A DNA stretch of 64,000 nucleotides, taken from an uncultured Clostridia bacterium. Its GTDB lineage: Bacteria > Bacillota > Clostridia > Oscillospirales > Ruminococcaceae. The stretch is from NCBI GenBank assembly GCA_947629335.1, contig CANRDI010000003.1, positions 164,987 to 228,986 on the forward strand, written 5' to 3'. The first letter of the stretch is position 1; every line of letters begins with the position of its first letter. The notes beneath the pieces are model-generated. The model was given only the letters and a program-made list of their open reading frames with translations, was not told the origin of the DNA and ran no database searches. Below, piece by piece: positions 33,712-43,166 of this stretch. Both the position numbers and the translations under genes were made by a program.

Positions 33712-35076
33712 ATGGACAAACTTGAACATCTTAAATCAACGGAAGAATTAAAGAAAATGTGCGAAGAATTCTGTAAGAACAGCGTTATCAGCACCGACCT
33801 TATCAATAAGTTCGGCGTAAAACGCGGACTCAGAAACCCCGACGGATCGGGAGTTCTCGCAGGGATAACAAATGTCTGCTGTGTACATGGCTATGTAATA
33901 AGCGAGGGAGATAAACAGCCCATAGAAGGTGAACTTATCTACCGCGGCTATAATATCCGCGATATAGTAAACGGCGCAAAAAAGGACAACCGCTACGGTT
34001 ATGAAGAAGTCGTCTATCTGCTGCTTTTGGGAAAACTTCCGACAGAAAGCGAGCTTCAGTCGTTTTCAAAACTTATTGCCGAATACCGCGAGCTTCCGCT
34101 GTATTTTATCGAGGACGTTATTATGCGAAATCCTTCGCCGAATATAATGAACAAAATGCAGCAGGCGGTGTTGACGCTTTACAGCTACGACAGCGACCCC
34201 GAAAACAGCTCCCCCGAAGTCGAGATGTTACAGTCGCTTTCGGTCATTTCAAAGCTCCCCGCAATAATGGTTGCGTCATATCAGGCTCTTCGCCGCTTCT
34301 ATCATAACGACAGCATGGTCATGCACCAGATAAACAAGGACGAAAGCCTCGCGGAAAGTATTCTTTCGACATTGCGCGACGACAGGGCGTATACTCCCGA
34401 AGAAGCAAAACTTTTAGACCTTTGCCTTATGCTTCACGCAGAACACGGCGGCGGAAACAACAGTACATTTACCTGCCGCACGGTAAGCTCGTCCGGAACA
34501 GACGCTTATTCGGCATATGCCGCGGCGATAGGTTCGCTTAAAGGTCCGCGTCACGGCGGCGCAAACATAAAAGTTATGCAGATGCTTGATACGATAAAAG
34601 AGGGTGTAAAAGACTGGAGCGATGATGAAGAAGTTGCGTCATTCCTGCATAAAATAATAAGGAAAGAGGCAGGCGACGGTTCGGGACTTGTCTACGGAAT
34701 GGGACACGCAGTCTATACGCTTTCCGACCCCAGAGCTGTTATTCTTAAAAAGAATGCAATGGAGCTTGCGAAGGGAACGCCGTTTGAGGCGGAATTTAAA
34801 CTTCTTGACAGCATTGAGCGCATAACTCCCAAGGTATTTGCCGAAGAACGCGGTGACATTAAAAATATATGCGCAAACGTGGATATGTATTCGGGACTTG
34901 TATATAAGATGCTGAAGATACCCGTAGAAATGTACACGGCGCTGTTTGCCTGCGCAAGAATGGCAGGCTGGTGTGCGCACAGAATGGAAGAAATGATAAA
35001 CGGAAAGCGCATTATTCGCCCCGCTTATAAGGCTATAAATCTCAATAAGAAATACATTCCACTGAACGAGAGGTAA
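33712..35076 (+). CDS. gltA: Citrate synthase
   Basis: 454 residues; condenses oxaloacetate and acetyl-CoA. Catalytic His in LMLHAEHGGGNNSTFTCR and in GPRHGGANIK, the GMGHAVYT segment and Asp in NVDMYSGLVY are all present. The N-terminal ~50 residues are longer than in E. coli enzymes, similar to other clostridial forms. Together with aconitase and IDH in the same region it supplies 2-oxoglutarate; no 2-oxoglutarate dehydrogenase or lower TCA genes are here, so the branch is likely biosynthetic (glutamate). Confidence 0.95.
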   Translation: MDKLEHLKSTEELKKMCEEFCKNSVISTDLINKFGVKRGLRNPDGSGVLAGITNVCCVHGYVISEGDKQPIEGELIYRGYNIRDIVNGAKKDNRYGYEEVVYLLLLGKLPTESELQSFSKLIAEYRELPLYFIEDVIMRNPSPNIMNKMQQAVLTLYSYDSDPENSSPEVEMLQSLSVISKLPAIMVASYQALRRFYHNDSMVMHQINKDESLAESILSTLRDDRAYTPEEAKLLDLCLMLHAEHGGGNNSTFTCRTVSSSGTDAYSAYAAAIGSLKGPRHGGANIKVMQMLDTIKEGVKDWSDDEEVASFLHKIIRKEAGDGSGLVYGMGHAVYTLSDPRAVILKKNAMELAKGTPFEAEFKLLDSIERITPKVFAEERGDIKNICANVDMYSGLVYKMLKIPVEMYTALFACARMAGWCAHRMEEMINGKRIIRPAYKAINLNKKYIPLNER

Positions 35077-35083
35077 TAATTTT

Positions 35084-35947
35084 ATGACTAAAAACGGCAG
35101 AATTGCTTTGACCGCGCTTATTGCGGGGATAGTTCTGTGCCTTGCCGTGAGAACGGTCGGGATATTGTCTTTTACCGATATGAAAACTGGCTTTCTTTTG
35201 AGCGAAAGCGCACCGGCATACTGCATTGTTTTTTACGGCGTCTGCGCGGCGGCGTCGGTCGTTTCGGCATTGTTCGCCCCAAAACTTTTGCCCGATGATA
35301 TTTCTTTTTCAAAAGGAAAGATCCATTTAATGGGCTGGATAATGGTGTTTATAGCTGCGTTTGCGGCTTGGGACGGTTTTCAGAGCCTTCATACGGAAGC
35401 TCCTTCTATTCTGAGGGTGTGTTCTGATTTTGCCGCGGCGGTCTTTATCGAGATTGTGGCTCTGATAACTATCGTAAAGAAAAAATTCACTCCTGCTCTC
35501 GGACTGATGTATGCGATAGTCGGCGCGTATTTTGTACTTTGCGGAATGGCTTATGTATCTCAGAGAATGGTCATTTTGTCCGTGCAGGAATACCTTATCG
35601 AAGTATTGTGCGCGACAATAGGCGGAGTATTTTTCGCGCTTTTCGGAAAGATATGTTCGGGAAACGCCGAAAAGCACACAGTCTTTTTTATGCGGCTTTG
35701 GGGTTCAGGTGCGGCGATAATGACAATATCCTCGTCGCTTTCGGTAATTATTGCAAAAATTTTTGGCGGCGAGGAAATTTCCTCAAGAATTACCGCAGAT
35801 ATCCCCGAAGCAGTGCGCTTTTTCCAAGAAAACGCACTCAGTCCCGACGGAAACTATATGATGACTTTCGTTCCGCCGGTACTGACGATTATGGGCGTTT
35901 TCGCCGCGTTTGCGTCAGCGCTGACGTATTTTGAAAAGAAAAAATGA
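35084..35947 (+). CDS. Polytopic membrane protein of unknown function
   Basis: 287 residues with about six or seven hydrophobic helices, separated by short loops. No catalytic or transport motif is visible. GAGAGGTAAT provides a ribosome site and it begins 7 bases after gltA, so it may share the citrate synthase transcript. A stable stem (35956-35962 with 35993-35999, enclosing a GGCGG stem) follows it. Confidence 0.6.
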   Translation: MTKNGRIALTALIAGIVLCLAVRTVGILSFTDMKTGFLLSESAPAYCIVFYGVCAAASVVSALFAPKLLPDDISFSKGKIHLMGWIMVFIAAFAAWDGFQSLHTEAPSILRVCSDFAAAVFIEIVALITIVKKKFTPALGLMYAIVGAYFVLCGMAYVSQRMVILSVQEYLIEVLCATIGGVFFALFGKICSGNAEKHTVFFMRLWGSGAAIMTISSSLSVIIAKIFGGEEISSRITADIPEAVRFFQENALSPDGNYMMTFVPPVLTIMGVFAAFASALTYFEKKK

Positions 35948-35955
35948 AACTATCG

Positions 35956-36003
35956 GAGATCCGGAGCTTTGGCGGAAATTCCCGCCGGCACAGGATCTCT
36001 GTT
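35956..36003 (+). terminator. Two-part hairpin after the membrane protein
   Basis: GAGATCC at 35956-35962 pairs with 35993-35999, enclosing an inner stem GGCGG (35971-35975) with 35982-35986. The following TGTTCGGTTGTTT is only moderately T-rich, so the terminator role is tentative. Confidence 0.45.
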
Positions 36004-36037
36004 CGGTTGTTTAAATGTGTTTAATGAATGATGTGGT

Positions 36038-37378
36038 GTGAAATTGAAGCTGAAAAGAACAATTAAAGCGGCGCTCGCGTTGATACTGTGTTTTGTTTTG
36101 AGCGGCTGTATGGACAATACGGTGGAAAATCTGCTGAGTCCTCCGAAGCTGCTTGATGAGCAGAACGAGATATACAATGAGCTTGTAAAAAGCGTCGGTC
36201 AGAACGTAAAGCTGAAATATCCCCAAAGCGGTGATTATCGGTCGGCTTTTGTGATATACAACATCGACGAAGAACCGGGAGATGAGGCTCTTGTTTTTTA
36301 TGAAAGCAAGAATACCGCAGCGGGAGAAAGCTCGCTCAGACTGAAAATTTTCGACAAGATAAACGATAAATACGAGGCAGTTTACGATCTCGCCTGTGCA
36401 GGAAGCGAGGTCGAAAGCATAAGTTTTGAGCGGCTCGGACAAAACTCCGAAGTAAATATCGTTGTAAGATATACGCTTTTAAATCAGAGCGAAAAAGCGT
36501 TTTCGGTATATTCATACGAAGACCGTACTCCGATAGAGCTGTATTCTTCGACATATGTCTGTCTTGATGTTTTCGATATAAATAACGACGGAGCCGACGA
36601 GCTTATAACCGTAAGCTATGATAAGGCATTGCAGAACTCTACGGCGATGATGTTTACAGACGGCGAAAACGGGTTTGAAAAACTTTCGCAGACAGACCTT
36701 TACGGCGGTACGAGCGATTATATCCGCGTTACAGAGGGAAAAGTAGACGAGCAGACCTCGGCGTTGTTTTTAGACTATTCAAAGGGCGGCGGCATTTCGG
36801 GAACGGACGTTTTATACTGCGCGGATAATCAGCTTTTTTGCCCGTACGGCGTAGGAAACACTATAGCTGTTCCTACGATACAGCGCGTTACGAACGACTA
36901 TATGTCAGACATTTTCTGCTGTGACATAGACGGCGACGGATTTGTAGAAGTTCCGAACACAAAACTTCTGCCGGGCTATGAAACCACAAATAAAAATGAA
37001 CAGCTTTACGCAATAGAATGGTATACAGTTGCATACAGTAAATACGCTTTGGAGCATTACAGCTATGTTTCAAGCAAATATTACTTCGCGCTTCTGTTTC
37101 CGAGCAGGTGGCTGGGGGTAGTGACGGCGGTCGCGGATTTTACAAACAACGAGATAGTGTTTATATCATATGACGAGCATATAGGTCTTAATACCGAATT
37201 CGCGCACGAAATACTCCGTATAAGAGCCGTAGATAAGGACGATAAAGAAGGGCTTAAAGACGCGCAAAACCTTACCTTTATCGGAGAAACTGACGAAACT
37301 TATTATTGTATAAAACAGCAGGACGGAAGGCTCGCGCTTACGGAAAGCGAACTTCAAAACTGCTTTAAGATGCTGTAA
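36038..37378 (+). CDS. Lipoprotein linked to a two-component system
   Basis: 446 residues starting from a GTG (36038), with a TTG two codons later as alternative. The N-terminus has three basic residues, a hydrophobic stretch and the lipobox FVLSGC, giving a lipid-anchored Cys near 25. The mature part contains repeated Asp-rich loops of the FG-GAP/VCBS-like pattern (VFDINNDGADELITV, CDIDGDGFVEV), suggesting a calcium-binding beta propeller. It lies 18 bases upstream of a response regulator and kinase; such a trio suggests the lipoprotein senses an envelope signal or is controlled by it. Confidence 0.75.
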   Translation: MKLKLKRTIKAALALILCFVLSGCMDNTVENLLSPPKLLDEQNEIYNELVKSVGQNVKLKYPQSGDYRSAFVIYNIDEEPGDEALVFYESKNTAAGESSLRLKIFDKINDKYEAVYDLACAGSEVESISFERLGQNSEVNIVVRYTLLNQSEKAFSVYSYEDRTPIELYSSTYVCLDVFDINNDGADELITVSYDKALQNSTAMMFTDGENGFEKLSQTDLYGGTSDYIRVTEGKVDEQTSALFLDYSKGGGISGTDVLYCADNQLFCPYGVGNTIAVPTIQRVTNDYMSDIFCCDIDGDGFVEVPNTKLLPGYETTNKNEQLYAIEWYTVAYSKYALEHYSYVSSKYYFALLFPSRWLGVVTAVADFTNNEIVFISYDEHIGLNTEFAHEILRIRAVDKDDKEGLKDAQNLTFIGETDETYYCIKQQDGRLALTESELQNCFKML

Positions 37379-37396
37379 ATTTCAGAAAGGCGTTTT

Positions 37397-38092
37397 ATGA
37401 AAAAAATACTTGTTTGTGAAGACGAGGCTTCAATAAGGGATTTTGTGGTCATAAATCTGCGCAGAGCGGGATATGACGTTGTTGATACTTCGAGCGGCGA
37501 AGAAGCCTGCGAGGTGTATAAGAAGAACAACGGCGCGTTTGACGTAGCTCTTTTGGACATAATGATGCCGGGAATGGACGGATATGAGCTTTGCAAATGG
37601 CTGAGAGAGCAAAGCGCGGAAATAGGCATAATTATGCTTTCGGCAAAAAGTCAGGAAATTGATAAGGTAAACTGTCTTATGCTGGGGGCTGATGATTATG
37701 TCACAAAGCCGTTTTCTCCGAGCGAGCTTGTCGCAAGGATCGACGCGATATACAGGCGCGTGACATTGAGCCGTTCTCCTAAAGAGGAAACGAAGGTCAT
37801 TGTTGCCGAGCCTTTTAAACTTGATCTTCAAAGCAGAATGTGCTATAAAAACGACGAGCTTATAGAGCTTACACAGGTAGAATTTCATATGATGAAATAT
37901 CTTCTCACAAATAAGGGCACAGCTATCGACCGAAAGTCGATTTTGCGCCATATCTGGGGCGACAGCTATGTCGGAGAGGACAAAGTTATAGATGTAAATA
38001 TGAGAAGGCTCAGAATGAAGATCGAGGACGACCCGTCTTCTCCGAAATATATCCAGACGATCTGGGGCTTCGGATATAAGTGGAACGGCTGA
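37397..38092 (+). CDS. OmpR/PhoB-type response regulator
   Basis: 231 residues. Receiver domain (1-115) with the acidic pocket CEDE at 7-10, phosphoacceptor Asp54 in LLDIMMPGMDG and the conserved Lys in YVTKPFSP; C-terminal winged-helix domain (about 130-231) with LTQVEFHMMKYLL, DRKSILRHIWGD and VDVNMRRLRMKIE-type recognition region. A PhoB-like transcription factor. It forms a pair with the kinase that starts 4 bases after its stop. Confidence 0.9.
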   Translation: MKKILVCEDEASIRDFVVINLRRAGYDVVDTSSGEEACEVYKKNNGAFDVALLDIMMPGMDGYELCKWLREQSAEIGIIMLSAKSQEIDKVNCLMLGADDYVTKPFSPSELVARIDAIYRRVTLSRSPKEETKVIVAEPFKLDLQSRMCYKNDELIELTQVEFHMMKYLLTNKGTAIDRKSILRHIWGDSYVGEDKVIDVNMRRLRMKIEDDPSSPKYIQTIWGFGYKWNG

Positions 38093-38096
38093 TATA

Positions 38097-39542
38097 ATGA
38101 AGAAGATTACGAAGAAAAAGGGATTTGGAAGACATTCTCTCGCAACAAGGTGGATAGTAAATACGCTTTCGGTGGTCGTTATAGTTCTGGTCATAGTAAA
38201 TTTCGGCGTATATTATTTTGCAAAACAGTATTATTACGGCTCGGCAGAGAGTTATATGGTTTCCGAGGCAAACGCGACGCAGACTATCTTAAAGAGGTTG
38301 TACGAGGACACGGCGATAAACTATTCTGCGGAAGTACGCGAAATGATCGAAAATTTCGAGAAAAAAGACCGTATGGAGCTTATGTCCATAAACCGAAGCG
38401 GAAAAGTTTCACTTTCTTCGAGCGGCTTTACGCCTGACGCAGATTATACTATGCCCGACTATGAGGAGGCGCTCAAAAGCGACGAAAACCTCGGAGTATA
38501 TATCGGAAAGGGCAGAGGCGAAAACATAATCGCCGTTACGGTCATAATTGATAATCCGAGCAGCAATTTCGGAGCAATGAGATTTGTGACATCGCTCGGA
38601 ATGATAGACGCGCAGATAGGCGGGATAATGCTTGCGTGCGTACTGATAAGCATTTTTATAATTCTGGTTATAGCGCTTACGGGAAGCTATTTTGTAAGGT
38701 CAATATGCGAGGCGCTGGGGCAAATGGGAAATATCGCAAAAAAGCTTTCAAAGGGCGATTTTTCAGAGAGAATACCCGTCACGGCAAACGACGAGATAGG
38801 ACAGCTTTCGCTTGCGTTCAACGAAATGGCGGACGAGCTTGAAAACTCCGAACAGATAAAAAACGATTTTATTTCGAGCGTTTCACACGAGCTGAGAACG
38901 CCTCTTACGGCGATAAAGGGCTGGTCTGAAACGCTGAGCGAGGGTTATGACGAGGAAACCTTTTCAAAGGGAATGAAGGTAATAACGGGAGAAGCGGCTC
39001 GTCTGGAGCAAATGGTTGAAGAACTGCTCGACTTTTCGAGAATACAAAACGGGCGGCTGACGCTTCAAATGGACACCATAGACATAATCGCCGAGCTTGA
39101 GGACGCGCTTCTTATATATATCGACAAGGCTAAAAAAGAGAACAAGACGCTTTCATATAACGAACCGCAGTTTATGTGCGCGGTATACGGCGATAAGAGC
39201 AGATTAAGACAGGTTTTCATAAATATTATCGACAACGCTGTAAAATATACCGAGCCCGGAGGAAATATCGACGTAATGGTTACGAAAAACGAAGACCTTG
39301 TGGTTATATCCGTTTCGGACACGGGATGCGGTATTGCAGCGGAGGATCTTCCGAAAGTAAAACAGAAGTTTTTTAAGGCAAACAGCACAAAGCGAGGTTC
39401 GGGAATAGGACTTGCGGTCGCAGATGAAATAGTTTCGATGCATGGCGGTTATCTTGAGGTTGAAAGCGAGCTTGGAAAGGGAACGACGGTAACAGCTATG
39501 TTTCCGCTGGCGGAAAAGAGAGGGGAACAGTCCGATGAGTAA
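38097..39542 (+). CDS. Membrane sensor histidine kinase
   Basis: 481 residues: TM1 (about 20-40), an extracytoplasmic sensor domain (about 45-180), TM2 (about 182-205), HAMP (about 205-258), HisKA with phosphoacceptor His264 in SSVSHELRTPLTAIKGWSE, and HATPase with N box FINIIDNAVKYTE, G1 DTGCGIA and G2 GSGIGLAV. PhoR/ResE-like architecture. The sensor domain has no recognisable PAS core. It overlaps the next gene by 8 bases. Confidence 0.9.
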   Translation: MKKITKKKGFGRHSLATRWIVNTLSVVVIVLVIVNFGVYYFAKQYYYGSAESYMVSEANATQTILKRLYEDTAINYSAEVREMIENFEKKDRMELMSINRSGKVSLSSSGFTPDADYTMPDYEEALKSDENLGVYIGKGRGENIIAVTVIIDNPSSNFGAMRFVTSLGMIDAQIGGIMLACVLISIFIILVIALTGSYFVRSICEALGQMGNIAKKLSKGDFSERIPVTANDEIGQLSLAFNEMADELENSEQIKNDFISSVSHELRTPLTAIKGWSETLSEGYDEETFSKGMKVITGEAARLEQMVEELLDFSRIQNGRLTLQMDTIDIIAELEDALLIYIDKAKKENKTLSYNEPQFMCAVYGDKSRLRQVFINIIDNAVKYTEPGGNIDVMVTKNEDLVVISVSDTGCGIAAEDLPKVKQKFFKANSTKRGSGIGLAVADEIVSMHGGYLEVESELGKGTTVTAMFPLAEKRGEQSDE

Positions 39543-40521
39543 AGAAAAATTAAAAAAGACGACTATCGGCGGTCAGGCGCTTATCGAGGGCGTTATGATG
39601 AAAGGTGTTTCCGTCGGCGCAATGGCGGTCAGGAAAAGCGACGGCTCGGTATATGTCGAAGAATGGGAACTTCCTCAGAAAAAATGGTATAATAAAGCTT
39701 TGTTTATACGCGGTTGTATAAATTTCGTATCACAGCTAAAAGAGGGATATTCCTGCATAATGAAATCGGCGGAAATAAGCGGAACGCTCGAAGATGAAGA
39801 AGAACCGACGGGGTTTGATAAATTTCTTTACAGAGTGTTCGGCGAAAAGGGCGCGGAAAAAGCGGCGGAAGCCATAGCAGGGTTAATTTCGTTTGTGGTG
39901 ATAGCGGTAATGCTGGCGGTATTTTTGTTTTTGCCGAGCTATCTGTTTTCTTTGATTGAAAATGCGGTGAGCGCGGACATTTCGATGTGGAAATCGACGT
40001 TCGAGGGCGTTATGCACCTGATATTGTTCATAATTTATATGGCAATAGTCGCGCAGATGAAAGATATACGCAGGACTTATGAATATCACGGCGCAGAACA
40101 TAAGACCATAGCCTGTTATGAAGCGCATAAAGAGCTTACGGTCGAAAATGTCAGACCAATGACAAGATTTCACCCGCGCTGCGGAACAAGTTTTATCATT
40201 ATAACACTTTTAGTGAGCATTTTGGTGTTTTCGTTTATTCCTCTTGAACCGGGAGAATGGTTCGGGATAGAAAACAGACTTCTTTCGACGCTTTTGAGAG
40301 TGTTGATAAAACTTCCGTTTATACCGATAATTGTAGGCATTTCATACGAGCTTATAAAACTTGCGGGCAGGTATACGAACGTTTTTACGAAAATCATCTC
40401 CGCTCCGGGACTTTGGACCCAGCGCCTTACGACCCGCGAGCCTGACGACAGGCAGATAGAAGTAGCGATAGCGGCAATGAAACCCTGTTTGCCGAAAGAG
40501 GGCGAAGATGACAACTGGTGA
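39535..40521 (+). CDS. yqhQ: DUF1385 membrane protein (YqhQ family)
   Basis: 328 residues. The DUF1385 opening TTIGGQALIEGVMMKG and later EYHGAEHKTIACYEAHKELT and RFHPRCGTSF are diagnostic. Four to five hydrophobic helices are spread from about 120 to 280. Function is unknown in the family; in B. subtilis and relatives it occurs near cell-wall and translation genes. Here it directly precedes prmC, and the kinase gene upstream overlaps it. Confidence 0.9.
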   Translation: MSKEKLKKTTIGGQALIEGVMMKGVSVGAMAVRKSDGSVYVEEWELPQKKWYNKALFIRGCINFVSQLKEGYSCIMKSAEISGTLEDEEEPTGFDKFLYRVFGEKGAEKAAEAIAGLISFVVIAVMLAVFLFLPSYLFSLIENAVSADISMWKSTFEGVMHLILFIIYMAIVAQMKDIRRTYEYHGAEHKTIACYEAHKELTVENVRPMTRFHPRCGTSFIIITLLVSILVFSFIPLEPGEWFGIENRLLSTLLRVLIKLPFIPIIVGISYELIKLAGRYTNVFTKIISAPGLWTQRLTTREPDDRQIEVAIAAMKPCLPKEGEDDNW

Positions 40522-40532
40522 GGAGCGCAGCT

Positions 40533-41363
40533 TTGGAAAACAGAGAGCTTTTAAGCAGAATGATATGTGAGCTTTCGGACTACGGCATTGAAAATGCGGG
40601 CTTTGAAGCGCGGCAGCTTCTGATGTTGTCGGGAATTGAACAAATAAAAATCATCTCGGAGCCGAAAGCCTCCGTTCCCGAAAATATCGCGCAAAAAGCC
40701 GAAGAATATCTGAAAAGACGGATTTCGGGAGAACCGCTTCAGTATATCCTCGGCGAATGGGAGTTTTACGGACTTCCTTTTAAAGTCGGAAAAGGCGTTT
40801 TGATACCTCGTCAGGACACGGAACTTATTGTCGATATTGCGCGGGAATTTTTGTCAGCAATGCGAGGCGGAGCAGACATTCTCGATCTTTGTGCAGGAAG
40901 CGGCTGTATCGGTATCTCGCTTGCGAAGGTTTGCAATGCGAATGTGACGCTCGTAGAAAACTCGCCGGCGGCGTTTGAATATCTTGAACAAAACATAATG
41001 AAAAACAGCGTAAGTGATAAATGCAGAGCGGTTTTGGGCGACTGTTTTGAAGAATACGGGAAATTTGACGCAATACTTTCAAACCCGCCTTACCTTACGA
41101 AAACCGATATGGAATCTCTACAGCCTGAGGTGACTTTTGAGCCTGAAACCGCGCTATACGGCGGGGAGGACGGACTCGATTATTATAGAAGACTTCTGAA
41201 TATCCACGCGAAAAATGTCAAGAATAAAGGTCTTTTTGCGGTCGAAATAGGAATAGGCGAGGAAAAGGCAGTTATGGAAATATTCCTCGAAAACGGACTT
41301 AATCCTCTTTGCGAAAAGGATACGCAAGGAATTTACAGAGTAGTGTATGCAATAAAAATATAA
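40533..41363 (+). CDS. prmC: Peptide chain release factor N5-glutamine methyltransferase PrmC
   Basis: Methylates Gln in the GGQ motif of release factors. [14 protein letters not shown] is SAM motif I and the catalytic NPPY lies in [12 protein letters not shown]; the N-terminal PrmC domain ends with [18 protein letters not shown]. The TTG at 40533 (8 bases after GAGGAG) gives a typical N-terminus (ENRELLSRM). A GTG at 40518, overlapping the yqhQ stop, is the alternative. 276 residues from 40533. Confidence 0.9.
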   Translation: MENRELLSRMICELSDYGIENAGFEARQLLMLSGIEQIKIISEPKASVPENIAQKAEEYLKRRISGEPLQYILGEWEFYGLPFKVGKGVLIPRQDTELIVDIAREFLSAMRGGADILDLCAGSGCIGISLAKVCNANVTLVENSPAAFEYLEQNIMKNSVSDKCRAVLGDCFEEYGKFDAILSNPPYLTKTDMESLQPEVTFEPETALYGGEDGLDYYRRLLNIHAKNVKNKGLFAVEIGIGEEKAVMEIFLENGLNPLCEKDTQGIYRVVYAIKI

Positions 41364-41382
41364 ACAAACGGAGGAAAAACCA

Positions 41383-42531
41383 ATGGCAATGGAAAAGAAA
41401 AAGGCATCAACGGCTTCGGCAAAGCCCGCCGAAAAAACCGTAGCGCCCGACGAAAAGAAAAAGGCGCTTCAGACGGCTATAGCGCAGATTGAAAAGCAGT
41501 TCGGCGACGGAACAATAATGTTTATGGGCGAAAACAAGCACATGGATGTTGAACATCTGTCCACTGGCTCGCTTATGTTGGATCTTGCGCTTGGGATAGG
41601 CGGGCTTCCTAAAGGAAGAATTATCGAAGTATACGGAACGGAAAGCTCCGGCAAAACGACGCTCTGCCTTCATGCAGTAGCAGAGGCGCAGAAAGCGGGC
41701 GGAATGGCGGCATTTATCGACGTTGAACACGCCCTCGACCCTGTTTATGCAAAAGCGCTCGGCGTCGATATAGACAATCTGCTCGTATCTCAGCCCGATA
41801 CAGGCGAACAGGCGCTTGAAATAATCGAAACGCTCGTGCGTTCGGGAGCGATAGATATTGTAGTGCTTGACTCAGTTGCGGCAATGGCTACAAAGGCGGA
41901 AATCGACGGAGAAATGGGCGACGCGCACGTCGGCGTTCAGGCAAGGCTCATGTCTCAGGCAATGAGAAAACTCACCGCAATTATCGGCAAAACCAACTGT
42001 GTGGCTGTGTTTATAAACCAGATCCGCGAAAAGATAGGCGTTCTTTACGGAAACCCCGAAACAACTCCCGGCGGACGCGCGCTTAAATTTTACGCTTCTG
42101 TAAGAATTGAGGTAAGAAAGGGCGAACCGCTCAAAAACGGCGCGGAGGTCTACGGAAACCGCGTTAAATGCAAGGTAGTAAAGAATAAGGTCGCGCCTCC
42201 TTTCAAGACCGCCGAGTTCGATATGGTTTTCGGTCAGGGAATTTCGAGAATGGGCGAGATCGTAGACTGCGCGGTAGAAATGGGAATAATCAAAAAGAGC
42301 GGCTCTTGGTTCAGCTATGACGATATGAAGATAGGACAGGGACGCGAAAAGGTTTTCGATTTTCTGAAAGAAAATCCCACAGTTTGTGCAGAGGTCGAAC
42401 AAAAAGTCCGCGACGAGTTCCTTAAAAAAGCTCAGAACGACGAGCAGGCTCCCGAAAAAACCACGGAAGAAAAGCCCTCTGACAGCTCGGACAGCGACGA
42501 TTTTTCGGAGTTTAAGGAAGAGGATCTGTAA
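41383..42531 (+). CDS. recA: Recombinase RecA
   Basis: 382 residues; ATP-dependent strand exchange and LexA co-protease activation. Walker A in [12 protein letters not shown], Walker B in [11 protein letters not shown] and the loop [16 protein letters not shown] (here GRALKFY...) are canonical. A Lys/Ala-rich N-terminal extension of about 25 residues and an acidic C-terminus ([15 protein letters not shown]) modify it. ACGGAGG precedes the ATG. The stop overlaps the recX start (TAATG). Confidence 0.95.
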   Translation: MAMEKKKASTASAKPAEKTVAPDEKKKALQTAIAQIEKQFGDGTIMFMGENKHMDVEHLSTGSLMLDLALGIGGLPKGRIIEVYGTESSGKTTLCLHAVAEAQKAGGMAAFIDVEHALDPVYAKALGVDIDNLLVSQPDTGEQALEIIETLVRSGAIDIVVLDSVAAMATKAEIDGEMGDAHVGVQARLMSQAMRKLTAIIGKTNCVAVFINQIREKIGVLYGNPETTPGGRALKFYASVRIEVRKGEPLKNGAEVYGNRVKCKVVKNKVAPPFKTAEFDMVFGQGISRMGEIVDCAVEMGIIKKSGSWFSYDDMKIGQGREKVFDFLKENPTVCAEVEQKVRDEFLKKAQNDEQAPEKTTEEKPSDSSDSDDFSEFKEEDL

Positions 42532-43166
42532 TGCTTATAACAGAACTGGCGGAATATAAGGGCGACACTTGGGAATTAGAGCTTGACGGCGCGAAAAAAT
42601 ATTTCGTAAACGGCGGCGTTGTAGGGCGGTTTGCACTAAAAAAGGGCGGAGAGCTGTCCGAAAACGAGCTTTGCGAAATGATAGACGCGGATACGCTGCG
42701 AAAAGCCAAAAAACGCGCGCTTTATCTGCTCGGCGAAAGAGCATACTGCGCGGGAGAACTGCGCAAAAAACTTGAAAAGAGTTATGGCTCGGAAATTGCC
42801 GAAAGCGCCGTGGAATATGTATCGGAGCTTGGATACATAGACGACGGAGATTATGCGGAAAAATATGCGGAATATCTTATAACAAGCAAACGTTACGGAC
42901 TTTCCCGCGTGCGCCGCGAAATGCTTTTAAAAGGCATTCCGCGCGAGATTGTGGAGAATACTCTCTCGAAATTTACCGAGAAAGAGCTTGACGAAGAACT
43001 TCTTTATGTTATCAGACGAAAATATTCCGAAAAGCTCGGCGATTTTGACGGCCGCCGCCGAACAACAGCCGCGCTTGTCCGCAGAGGCTATGACATAGGC
43101 TCGATAAAGCGCTGTATAGAAACGATAATAAACGAAAAACTTGATGAAGAATTTGAGGAAGAATAA
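42531..43166 (+). CDS. recX: RecA regulator RecX
   Basis: 211 residues. Three-helix repeats typical of RecX are visible: ARKA-type RALYLLGERAYCAGELRKKL and YGLSRVRREMLLKGIPREIVENTL followed by GDFDGRRRTTAALVRRGYDIGSI. It modulates RecA filament assembly. The start overlaps the recA stop, so it is translationally coupled. A ~60-residue N-terminal part is a clostridial extension. Confidence 0.85.
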   Translation: MLITELAEYKGDTWELELDGAKKYFVNGGVVGRFALKKGGELSENELCEMIDADTLRKAKKRALYLLGERAYCAGELRKKLEKSYGSEIAESAVEYVSELGYIDDGDYAEKYAEYLITSKRYGLSRVRREMLLKGIPREIVENTLSKFTEKELDEELLYVIRRKYSEKLGDFDGRRRTTAALVRRGYDIGSIKRCIETIINEKLDEEFEEE

